61,086 nucleotides of DNA from UBA6952 sp045562575 (lineage in GTDB: Bacteria; Chloroflexota; Dehalococcoidia; Lucifugimonadales; UBA6952). Positions 35,689-43,962 of the stretch are shown here, piece by piece. The notes under the pieces are model-generated. The model saw nothing but the letters and a program-made list of their open reading frames with translations, ran no database searches and was not told the DNA's origin. Within the stretch, counting starts at the first letter, position 1, and each line of letters starts with the position of its first letter. A program made the translations under genes and the position numbers. The stretch lies in NCBI GenBank assembly GCA_045562575.1, contig JBJKVQ010000030.1:1-61086 (forward strand). Direction: 5' to 3'.

Positions 35689-36510
35689 ATGGCTAATTAT
35701 AATAATATTTCATTAGATATTAATCCAGAAACAAAAATTGCAAAACTAACACTTCGAAGGCCAGATAAATTAAATTCTATAACTCGAGAAATGGGTTTAG
35801 AGCTTGTCGATGCAATTGAAAAAGTTTCCGATGACGATAATGCTAGAGTTCTAATATTGACCGGAGAAGGTAGAGGGTTTTGTTCTGGAGCAGATACTGG
35901 AGGAATGGCAGGAGGTGATAACCAAGGGCCACACTCTGGTGATAGGGGAGCTGAAGAGATTCGCAGAGGATTTAAAACAGCCCAAGCTATGATACTAGGA
36001 CTCCAACGAATGGAAAAACCCACAATTGCTATGGTGAACGGTGCGGCCGTAGGAGCAGGATTTGATTTAGCATGTGCATGTGATATTAGAATAGGAACTC
36101 CTAAATCAAGATTCATGGTTGCCTTCGTTAGAATTGGTTTATTTCCTGGATATGGTGGTACATGGTTATATGCAAAAGCTTTAGGGAGTGTATCCAAAGC
36201 AGCTGAATTGTTATTTACTGGAGATTTTTTAGAAGCAGAAGAAGCAAAGCATCATGGCTTACTTAATCATTTAGTTCAAGAAGATGAGCTAGAAAATTTT
36301 ACTATGGATATGGCTTCTAGAATTGCAAATGGACCTCCTATAGCAATTCGAATTGCTAAACTTATGCTGTATAAAGGATTAGAATTTGATCTTGAAACAG
36401 CTATGAAAATGGCAGCAGCAGCAGAAACAATAACCTTAACATCACAAGATCACCGTGAAGGTGTTCAAGCCTTCCGTGAAAAAAGAAAACCTACTTATGA
36501 GGGTAAGTAA
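35689..36510 (+). CDS. Enoyl-CoA hydratase/isomerase (crotonase) family protein B
   Basis: 273 residues. The oxyanion-hole regions GEGRGFCSGADTGG and NGAAVGAGFDLACACDIRIG, the PGYGGTWLYAKALG segment and the ending FREKRKPTYEGK are crotonase hallmarks. Relative to rat enoyl-CoA hydratase, the first catalytic Glu is Asp and the second is Phe, so classic hydratase chemistry is doubtful. Its stop overlaps the ATG of the prs gene as TAATG, which ties a catabolic gene to nucleotide and secretion genes in one unit. Substrate unknown. Confidence 0.93.
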   Translation: MANYNNISLDINPETKIAKLTLRRPDKLNSITREMGLELVDAIEKVSDDDNARVLILTGEGRGFCSGADTGGMAGGDNQGPHSGDRGAEEIRRGFKTAQAMILGLQRMEKPTIAMVNGAAVGAGFDLACACDIRIGTPKSRFMVAFVRIGLFPGYGGTWLYAKALGSVSKAAELLFTGDFLEAEEAKHHGLLNHLVQEDELENFTMDMASRIANGPPIAIRIAKLMLYKGLEFDLETAMKMAAAAETITLTSQDHREGVQAFREKRKPTYEGK

Positions 36511-37463
36511 TGGCAGATTATAAAGAATTACGTGTTTTGAGTGGTACATCTCATCTAAAACTAACAGACTCTATATGTGAATATTTAGGAATTTCTAACG
36601 GAAGACTTAATATACATAAGTTTGCCAATGATAATACCTTCGTACAAATTGAAGAAAACATTCGAGAGAGAGATGTCTTTATAGTTCAGCCATTTAGCAA
36701 TCCTGTAAATGATAAAATTATGGAAACTCTTATTATGATAGACGCTGCTAAAAGAGCATCTGCTGGGAGAATAACTACAGTTATTCCATATTTTGCATAT
36801 GGTAGAACAGATAAAAAAGACCAACCTCGAGTTCCTATAACTGCTAGATTAATTGCAGATTTAATATCTACCGCAGGAGCTAACAGAGTTCTTACCGTTG
36901 ATCTACATGCAGGGCAAATCCAAGGTTTTTTTAATATTCCTGTAGATGAACTCACTGCAATTCCAATATTAACTAGATATATCAAAGAAAAAAATATACC
37001 TAATATGGTTGTTGTTGCTGTTGATATGGGGGCAACTAAAAGAGCAAGAAATGTTGCAGCAGGACTGAATGTCCCATTAGCAATTATGGAAAAAAGAAGA
37101 ACTGGAAATAATGATGTTACCGAAGTATTAAATATCATTGGTGATGTAAAAGGTAAAATTGCCCTGACAGTTGATGATGAATTAGATACTGGAGGATCTT
37201 TAATATCAACAATTGATGCTCTTAAGAATAGTGGGGTTAAGGAAATATATTCTTGTGTTACCCATGGGGTCCTTTCAGGATCTGCCACAGCAAGAATAGA
37301 AGAAAGCTCATTAAAGGAATTAATTATTACGGACACTTTACCTTTAGAGGAAAAATATCCTTCCGATAAAATCACCGTTCTTTCAGTTGCGCCATTACTT
37401 GGTGAGGCGATACATAGAATTCATAATGGCCTTTCAGTAGGAGCTATGTTCAACGAAGAATAA
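36510..37463 (+). CDS. prs: Ribose-phosphate pyrophosphokinase
   Basis: 317 residues, the standard size. The enzyme makes PRPP from ribose-5-phosphate and ATP for purine, pyrimidine, His, Trp and NAD synthesis. FVQIEENIRERDVFIVQPF near residue 45, YFAYGRTDKKDQPRVPITARL near 95, the DLHAGQIQGFF Mg-binding helix near 131, and the PRPP loop VDDELDTGGSLI near 219 are all present. It is translationally coupled to the crotonase gene before it and lies 17 bases before secA. Confidence 0.96.
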   Translation: MADYKELRVLSGTSHLKLTDSICEYLGISNGRLNIHKFANDNTFVQIEENIRERDVFIVQPFSNPVNDKIMETLIMIDAAKRASAGRITTVIPYFAYGRTDKKDQPRVPITARLIADLISTAGANRVLTVDLHAGQIQGFFNIPVDELTAIPILTRYIKEKNIPNMVVVAVDMGATKRARNVAAGLNVPLAIMEKRRTGNNDVTEVLNIIGDVKGKIALTVDDELDTGGSLISTIDALKNSGVKEIYSCVTHGVLSGSATARIEESSLKELIITDTLPLEEKYPSDKITVLSVAPLLGEAIHRIHNGLSVGAMFNEE

Positions 37464-37480
37464 TATGGAAGCGAGTATTA

Positions 37481-40063
37481 ATGTTTGCCAAATTATTGAA
37501 TATATTTTCTGACTCTAATCAAAAAGTTGTAGACCAACTTCAAGAAAAAGTAGACATTATAAATTCATTAGAGGAGTCAACACAAAAACTAACCAATGAA
37601 GAGTTAGCAAATAAGACCAAATATTTTCGCGATAAGATCTCTGGTAGTTCCACATTAGAGCAGATACTTCCAGAAGTATTTGCTACTGTTCGCGAAGTTT
37701 CTAATAGAATATTAGGCCAACGACATTATGATGTCCAAATAATGGGTGGAATTGTGTTACATCAGGGATCAATTGCAGAAATGAGAACTGGCGAAGGTAA
37801 AACGTTAACTGCCACACTACCATTATATTTGAATGCATTAATGGGCCAAGGGGTTCATCTAGTTACTGTAAATGATTATTTAGCTAGAAGAGACTGTTCG
37901 TGGATGGGACCTGTATTTAATTTCCTCGGTCTTTCAGTTGCTTGTCTGCAGTATAACGGCAAAGCGTTTATCTACAATAACAACTTTGACAGTGACAAAG
38001 ATTTACCTCAACTTATCGAATGCACACGAAAAGAGGCTTATTTAGCAGATATAACTTATGGAACAAATAACGAATTTGGTTTTGACTATTTACGTGATCA
38101 TATGGTAATTCAAAATCACCAATTGGCACAACGGGATCGAAACTTCGCCATAGTTGATGAAGTTGATAATATCTTAATTGATGAAGCGCGAACACCTCTA
38201 ATCATTAGTGGCCCCTCCCAACAACCAACAGATGTATATAAAAAAGTTAATCTGGCGGTTAAACAACTAACACATGAAGACGACTTCGAAATTGGTGAAA
38301 AAGAACGATCAATACAACTTACTGAAGATGGTATTAATAAATTAGAATCAATCTTAAAAGTTGAAAATATGTATTCTCAAGAAAACTACTTATTATCACA
38401 CTATGTTGATAATAGCTTAAAAGCACATCATATTTTTCAAAAAGATGTAGATTATGTTGTATCTAATGGTGAGGTTGTTATTGTTGATGAATTTACTGGA
38501 AGATTAATGCCTGGAAGAAGATATTCAGAAGGTTTGCATCAATCTTTGGAAGCAAAAGAACAGGTCAGAATTCAGCAAGAAAGTGTAACTTATGCAAGTA
38601 TTACTCTACAAAACTATTTTAGATTATATAAAAAATTATCTGGAATGACCGGAACAGCAGCAACGGAAGCTGAAGAGTTTTATAAAATATACAAGCTTGA
38701 GTCAGTTAGTATACCTACACATCGTCCAATGTTAAGAGAAGATTTAAATGATCTAATCTTTTTAAATGAAAACTATAAATTTAATGCTGTTGTAGATCAG
38801 ATATATGATTTGTTTGAATCAAAAAGACCTGTACTTATAGGAACTGCTTCTATTGAAAAATCCGAACAATTAAGTATCTTGCTTAAAAAACGACGAATAC
38901 CTCATCAAATACTTAATGCCAAGCAGCATGATAAAGAAGCAACTATAGTTGCGCAAGCTGGAAGATTAGGATCTGTTACTGTTTCAACAAATATGGCAGG
39001 ACGTGGTACTGATATAGTTTTGGGTGGCAATCCCGAGGATCGAGATCCAAATGACTGGCAAGATGAACATAATAAAGTTATTACATTAGGTGGGCTCTAC
39101 ATTATCGGAACTGAAAGACATGAGGCACGAAGAATAGATAATCAGCTTCGAGGTAGATCTGGTCGTCAGGGGGATCCTGGCACAACTCAGTTCTATGTTT
39201 CTTTACAAGATGACCAAATGAGAAGATTTGGTGGAGATAAGATACAAGGGATAATGGACAAAGTTGGTATGGATGACAAAGCTGTAACCCACTCATGGGT
39301 AACTAGGGCTATTAACCAAACTCAGATTAAAATGGAAGGTCATAATTTTGATATAAGAAAACATTTAGTTGAATATGATGATGTTATGAATATCCAAAGA
39401 ACAATTATATACGACCAAAGAATGAATATTCTTCATAACAATAATTTACTCGAAATACTTAAGGAAATATTTGAAAAAGAAATTGAAAACTTAGTCGATT
39501 CATTTTACGAAGAAAATATTACTGAAAATACTAATGAATCAACTATTCCATTAATTTTAGATTTAAATAGAATTTTGCCTGGATTTGAAGACTTTATCAC
39601 TTCAGATATCAATAATGCAGATGATTTTATATTTATTGCCCTACAATACTTTGAAAAATTATATGAAGAACAATTTATTGAAAATGAAAATCATCAAGAA
39701 CTGCAAATAGCTTTTATGTTACGAGTGATGGATTCTGTTTGGGTAGAGCACTTAACAACAATGCAAAACCTTAGAGAGAGTATAGGGTTACAAGCATACG
39801 GTCAAAGAGATCCTTTGGTGATGTATAAACGTGAATCTCGAAACTTATTTGATATCATAATCGAAAAAATAGGGCAGGGTATTTCGCATAGTATATTTAA
39901 TGTTTCTAATATCGCCACGTCAAGAGATTATACATTTCAAAACAAAAAGACAATATCTAATGCTAGCAATACAGAATCTAAAATGTCTAATACACGTATA
40001 GGAAGAAACGACCAGTGTCCGTGTGGAAGTGGTAAGAAATATAAAAGGTGCCATGGAAACTAA
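37481..40063 (+). CDS. secA: Preprotein translocase ATPase SecA
   Basis: The 860-residue motor of Sec-dependent protein export. Walker A lies in MRTGEGKTLTATLPLY near residue 100, the DEAD-like VDEVDNILIDEARTPLIISGP near 225, and motifs STNMAGRGTDIVLGGNP and RQGDPGTTQFYVSLQDD in the second ATPase domain. The C-terminal zinc tail is CPCGSGKKYKRCHG. Length and domain order are normal. It is downstream of prs. The next gene may begin inside the last bases of secA. Confidence 0.98.
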   Translation: MFAKLLNIFSDSNQKVVDQLQEKVDIINSLEESTQKLTNEELANKTKYFRDKISGSSTLEQILPEVFATVREVSNRILGQRHYDVQIMGGIVLHQGSIAEMRTGEGKTLTATLPLYLNALMGQGVHLVTVNDYLARRDCSWMGPVFNFLGLSVACLQYNGKAFIYNNNFDSDKDLPQLIECTRKEAYLADITYGTNNEFGFDYLRDHMVIQNHQLAQRDRNFAIVDEVDNILIDEARTPLIISGPSQQPTDVYKKVNLAVKQLTHEDDFEIGEKERSIQLTEDGINKLESILKVENMYSQENYLLSHYVDNSLKAHHIFQKDVDYVVSNGEVVIVDEFTGRLMPGRRYSEGLHQSLEAKEQVRIQQESVTYASITLQNYFRLYKKLSGMTGTAATEAEEFYKIYKLESVSIPTHRPMLREDLNDLIFLNENYKFNAVVDQIYDLFESKRPVLIGTASIEKSEQLSILLKKRRIPHQILNAKQHDKEATIVAQAGRLGSVTVSTNMAGRGTDIVLGGNPEDRDPNDWQDEHNKVITLGGLYIIGTERHEARRIDNQLRGRSGRQGDPGTTQFYVSLQDDQMRRFGGDKIQGIMDKVGMDDKAVTHSWVTRAINQTQIKMEGHNFDIRKHLVEYDDVMNIQRTIIYDQRMNILHNNNLLEILKEIFEKEIENLVDSFYEENITENTNESTIPLILDLNRILPGFEDFITSDINNADDFIFIALQYFEKLYEEQFIENENHQELQIAFMLRVMDSVWVEHLTTMQNLRESIGLQAYGQRDPLVMYKRESRNLFDIIIEKIGQGISHSIFNVSNIATSRDYTFQNKKTISNASNTESKMSNTRIGRNDQCPCGSGKKYKRCHGN

Positions 40064-40784
40064 AAATCATACTCGGTGCGATAACCATATGAATAAATCA
40101 AGCGAAAAAATTGAGAATCGAGATTTGATCAGTATATTTCATCAATCTATCATAAATGGTAATGATTGGGTAAAAGAATTACTAAACGTAATTAAATATT
40201 GGAACATTCCTGAGGAACTTGTTGGGAAATTCACGTACAAATATCTACTGCAAAAAGAAGCATTTGATTGGAAAATGCTGGCAAACAGAATAATTAATGA
40301 ATCACGGGATCTAATTTCTGCTAATGAAGCTCATGAATTACTATTTAATAATATTATTCCTAACGGTTATACTTCCAACAAATTTAAACAAGCTATAGGT
40401 TTTGATAAATATACAGGCCATTTAAATTATTTCTATGGCATTATTACTGAAGAATGTCTTTTATATGCTGTAGAAGAAGAAATTCAAAAAGAAAGATATT
40501 CTAATGGTCTAACAAATTATGCAAATGTCACGTCTGAAGCATATAAAAAAATCTATGGCTATTCTGAAAAAACATTAATTAATCAATTTCAAAAAATGAA
40601 CTATGGAGAAACTCGAGATATCAGAGAAGTTACAGAACTTAAAGAGTTTACATATTGGTTATTTAAACTAAGGATAAATACAAAAGATAGTTCTAGAATA
40701 GCAAGTGACACTGCAAAAGGTTTAAAAAAATTTAATGAAATCCATAAAACTAAAACTTTAAATAAGGAATTTATCATATCGTGA
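40053..40784 (+). CDS. Protein of unknown function downstream of secA
   Basis: About 243 residues, hydrophilic and mainly helical, with no family that I recognise. The frame extends back to 40023 inside secA. Candidate starts are ATG 40053 (overlapping the secA end, with AAGGTG very close) and ATG 40089 (MNKSSEKIENRD, outside secA); neither has an ideal ribosome site, so the start is uncertain. The C-terminal half has charged helices and aromatic residues but no Cys pairs, signal or membrane segment. Its TGA stop overlaps the GTG start of the following lipoprotein gene. The location suggests cotranscription with secA, not a shared function. Confidence 0.72.
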   Translation: METKNHTRCDNHMNKSSEKIENRDLISIFHQSIINGNDWVKELLNVIKYWNIPEELVGKFTYKYLLQKEAFDWKMLANRIINESRDLISANEAHELLFNNIIPNGYTSNKFKQAIGFDKYTGHLNYFYGIITEECLLYAVEEEIQKERYSNGLTNYANVTSEAYKKIYGYSEKTLINQFQKMNYGETRDIREVTELKEFTYWLFKLRINTKDSSRIASDTAKGLKKFNEIHKTKTLNKEFIIS

Positions 40785-41566
40785 GGTATTTACTTTTATC
40801 ATTATTATTAATTGTAATTGCTTGTTCTGAAGAACAAGATTTGAATTATTACCTCGAGGGTGGTCAAACTAGTATACCTACAGTAACACCTACACCAGTT
40901 GAAACAAATCTTTCATTAAACAAAAAAGATAAACTTTGTAAATTTAATACCAACTTGTGCGAAAGTTACTTTAAGAGTATTGAAGATTTTAATTTATTAA
41001 ATAACTCAGTGATTAGTAATCAAACGAAGTGGTGTAAAACTATAAACAAAGAACACAATGTTATTATTCATCAATTAAAATCTGATGAGCCATCAAGGGA
41101 ATTATATTTACAGTATGAACCCTTCAATAAATATCCAATGATATCTTTTGGTAAATATCCAGATATTAATATTGACGGTAACCATATATGTTCTTATATA
41201 GACATTCTTGAATTTGACAATAATTTAACAAGCTTTTTAGCTTATGAACATTTAAAAACCACTATAGGCGACCATGGCTGGACGTTATATCAACATGAAA
41301 TTTCTTATCAAGAAAATATCAACAAAGATTCCTACTTTATAATATATGAACCTCCCGCAATAGATATTACAATTCAAATGTATTGGATAAATGGAAATAA
41401 AATATATAAGCTTTTAGACAACTACACATTAAGTAATACAGGGTATTTTGATGTTGAAAAGGATTTATATAACAATGTTAAATCATTACAAAAAGATCTT
41501 TATCAAAATCATTCAAATAAATATTTAAGGATATTAACAGATTTTGATAAAAATACAGGAGGCTAA
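40781..41566 (+). CDS. Predicted lipoprotein of unknown function
   Basis: 261 residues beginning at GTG, which overlaps the previous stop as GTGA. The N-terminus MRYLLLSLLLIVIAC is a clear lipoprotein signal with the lipidated Cys at 15, followed by a Thr-Pro linker (SIPTVTPTPVET) like those of many Chloroflexota lipoproteins. The mature part has five Cys residues, including KLCKFNTNLCESY near residue 50, which could form disulfides, and no known domain that I recognise. It ends two bases before the aldolase gene, whose GGAGGC ribosome site lies at this gene's end. Confidence 0.85.
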   Translation: MRYLLLSLLLIVIACSEEQDLNYYLEGGQTSIPTVTPTPVETNLSLNKKDKLCKFNTNLCESYFKSIEDFNLLNNSVISNQTKWCKTINKEHNVIIHQLKSDEPSRELYLQYEPFNKYPMISFGKYPDINIDGNHICSYIDILEFDNNLTSFLAYEHLKTTIGDHGWTLYQHEISYQENINKDSYFIIYEPPAIDITIQMYWINGNKIYKLLDNYTLSNTGYFDVEKDLYNNVKSLQKDLYQNHSNKYLRILTDFDKNTGG

Positions 41567-41568
41567 AC

Positions 41569-42324
41569 ATGTGGGAATTACGTCCAAATAAAATAAAAAA
41601 GAAACTTGCCAATGGTGAATTAACGACTGTTTTGATGTCACCAGTTGCATTTAGCGCAGATATGGTGGAATTTGTAGGCCAATTAGGTTTTGATGGAATA
41701 TGGATCGAAACAGAACACGGTGCTATCGATTTTAGAGATATACCAAACTTAACTAGAGCTGCCGATTTATATGGAATGACGTCAATTGTTAGAGTTAACT
41801 ATAAAGAACAAGGACTGATCTATAGAACTTTTGATGTAGGCGCACAAGGAATTATTGTACCTCATGTAGATACAAAGCAAGAAGCAGCAAGCGTCGTTGA
41901 AGGTGCTAAATTTGCTCCACTTGGCAAAAGAGGTAATTTTGTAAGTAGGCAAGGGATCGGAGTAGATAATTATTTTGAAAAAGCAAACAATGAAACACTT
42001 GTTGTAGTTTTGATTGAAGATATCGTTGCAATAAATAATCTCGATGAAATTTTGTCGGTGGAGAATATTGATGTATTTAGTGTAGCACCAGGCGATCTTG
42101 CGCAAAGTATAGGCCACTTGGGAAATATATCTCATCCAGAAGTTCAATCAACAATTGATAATGCAATAAATAAGATTGTCAGTCATAACAAAATCGCAGG
42201 AACTCTTGTCACTGGCGAAAATGTTCAGAAATATGTTGAATTAGGTGCAAAATTTCTTATGACCTCATTTGATACTTGGCTAAAAGATGGCGCTAAAAGT
42301 TTTTTAAATAAAATAAAAGTATAA
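41569..42324 (+). CDS. HpcH/HpaI family aldolase, copy 1
   Basis: 251 residues forming a metal-dependent class II aldolase TIM barrel of the 2-dehydro-3-deoxyglucarate/4-hydroxy-2-oxoheptanedioate aldolase type, which splits 2-oxo-acid aldols to pyruvate and an aldehyde. GFDGIWIETEHGAIDF carries the conserved acidic/His site near residue 45, SIVRVNYKEQ the conserved Arg, LIEDIVAINNLDEI the metal-binding Glu, and SVAPGDLAQSIG the metal-binding Asp. It is cotranscribed with the lipoprotein and faces a second aldolase three bases beyond its end. Confidence 0.92.
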   Translation: MWELRPNKIKKKLANGELTTVLMSPVAFSADMVEFVGQLGFDGIWIETEHGAIDFRDIPNLTRAADLYGMTSIVRVNYKEQGLIYRTFDVGAQGIIVPHVDTKQEAASVVEGAKFAPLGKRGNFVSRQGIGVDNYFEKANNETLVVVLIEDIVAINNLDEILSVENIDVFSVAPGDLAQSIGHLGNISHPEVQSTIDNAINKIVSHNKIAGTLVTGENVQKYVELGAKFLMTSFDTWLKDGAKSFLNKIKV

Positions 42325-42327
42325 GCA

Positions 42328-43086
42328 CTACTTATTGTTTTTGGTTATCATATCTTTTGTGGCAGAAGTTATAAGTGAAGGAATATGGGTATAGAGATAA
42401 TTAACACCTATATTACGGTATTCATTAAGCCAATTTGGGGTGCCAGCACAACCAGCAATTTTACCTAATTTTACTATATTTTGTAATGTATCAATTAATA
42501 ATTTATCAAATTCTTCGGTTCTTTCCATATAACCAAGAGAAATAGATAAATCTGTAGGACCTACAAAAATCACATCAATATCATCTATTTGTGATAATTT
42601 TTCAATATTATCTAAACCAATTTTATCTTCTATTTGAATACAAATAAGAATATTTGAATTAGCCCATTTCATATATTCTGATCGCGAAATGCCAATATCA
42701 TATTGTGATATACGTAAAGCAGAGGATCCAATTCCTCTGAAGCCTTTAGGTGGGTATTTTGTTTGTTCAATAATTTTATTTGCTTGATCTAATGTACTAA
42801 TATGGGGATATTGAACCCCCATAACACCTCTATCGAGTAATGGCCCAAGGTTAGTACTAAAAGCAGTAGATGGTCGCAATATTGGGACTATATTTGATGC
42901 TTCGGATGCTATTACTAAAGATTCCACAGACTCATTAGACATGCTACCATGCTCGCAATCTATTAAAGCCCAATCAAAACCTGCAAATGCACACATTTCT
43001 AACATATGTGTGGATGGAAAAGTAAGTGAAATTCCCAAACTAGGTATCCCACTCTTCATATTTTGTAGAACAAAATTATCTCTCAT
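42328..43086 (-). CDS. HpcH/HpaI family aldolase, copy 2
   Basis: 252 residues, same family as the convergent neighbour but clearly diverged. FAGFDWALIDCEHGSMS near residue 37, PILRPS with the conserved Arg, CIQIEDKIGLDNIEKL with the metal-binding Glu and IFVGPTDLSISLGYM with the Asp are all present, so it should be active. LGIPSLGISLT-type starts are common in the family. It is divergent from a crotonase gene across 76 bases. Different substrates for the two aldolases are likely, but not provable here. Confidence 0.92.
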   Translation of the reverse strand: MRDNFVLQNMKSGIPSLGISLTFPSTHMLEMCAFAGFDWALIDCEHGSMSNESVESLVIASEASNIVPILRPSTAFSTNLGPLLDRGVMGVQYPHISTLDQANKIIEQTKYPPKGFRGIGSSALRISQYDIGISRSEYMKWANSNILICIQIEDKIGLDNIEKLSQIDDIDVIFVGPTDLSISLGYMERTEEFDKLLIDTLQNIVKLGKIAGCAGTPNWLNEYRNIGVNYLYTHIPSLITSATKDMITKNNK

Positions 43087-43162
43087 AACAAAAACCTCTT
43101 ATATGTATTTACATCATAATAAGTTCTGGTAGATTAAATTACAATTATAAAAGGAGTAGGTT

Positions 43163-43957
43163 ATGAGTAATACAGTATTAGTAGAAATTGATAATCATGT
43201 TGCAGTAATTACTTTAAATAGACCAGAAAAACATAATGCAATTAATGAAGAGATGAGAGGAGCTATTGCAGAAAGTTTCGAAAGTGTCCGTACTGATAAT
43301 AGTATAAGAGCAGTAGTTTTGACTGGAGCGGGAGATAAATCATTTACTGCAGGAGCAGACTTAGTAGCTATGTCTAAGGATAATGAACAATCTGTAAGTC
43401 AGAACTTTTGGTCACCTCCACACATTTCAGGTGTTGCTAGTGGTTATCATGACATATTTTTCAAACCGGTTATTGCAGCAGTAAATGGCTATTGTTATGC
43501 TGATGGTGTTAACATACTGTGCCAAACAACAGATATAAGAATAGCCTCTGAAACTTCTACTTTTTGTTATGCTGAAATACTGCGAGGTTTTAGTGGTGCT
43601 GGACCTGCTATAGCTAACTTACCCAGACAAGTTTCATACGCAAAAGCAATGGAATGGCTTTTAACTGGTAAAGTTATTGATGCTAATGAAGCGTTACACT
43701 TTGGATTAGTAAATGAAGTAGTTCCCTTAACCGAAACAAAAACAAGAGCTATTGAGTTAGCACACCAAATATCTCAATTAGCACCAGTTGCTGTTAGATC
43801 ATTAAAAGAAGCAGTTATACGCGGTCTTTCAATGGACTTACCTAACGCTGTACAGTTTGCTAATTCCCTCAGCACACTAACTAAATATACAGAAGATGCT
43901 AAAGAGGGGCCGAAGGCATTTGCTGAAAAAAGGAAGCCAGAATTTAAAGGATACTAA
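43163..43957 (+). CDS. Enoyl-CoA hydratase/isomerase (crotonase) family protein C
   Basis: 264 residues with the crotonase fold: NRPEKHNAINEEM near residue 18, GAGDKSFTAGADLVAM near 55, and the ending FAEKRKPEFKGY. The second oxyanion segment NGYCYADGVNILCQTTDIRIA is atypical. The first catalytic Glu is not conserved, while the second is retained in CYAEILRGF. That pattern is seen in carnitinyl-CoA dehydratase-like and other specialised crotonases, so the reaction is open. AAAAGGAGTAGGTT precedes the ATG. It converges with valS five bases beyond its end. Confidence 0.92.
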   Translation: MSNTVLVEIDNHVAVITLNRPEKHNAINEEMRGAIAESFESVRTDNSIRAVVLTGAGDKSFTAGADLVAMSKDNEQSVSQNFWSPPHISGVASGYHDIFFKPVIAAVNGYCYADGVNILCQTTDIRIASETSTFCYAEILRGFSGAGPAIANLPRQVSYAKAMEWLLTGKVIDANEALHFGLVNEVVPLTETKTRAIELAHQISQLAPVAVRSLKEAVIRGLSMDLPNAVQFANSLSTLTKYTEDAKEGPKAFAEKRKPEFKGY

Positions 43958-43962
43958 TTTAG

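Noticed and set aside
35697..37375. Long minus-strand frames opposite crotonase B and prs (up to 229 codons)
   Set aside because: They are antisense shadows of strongly conserved genes and carry no domain of their own.
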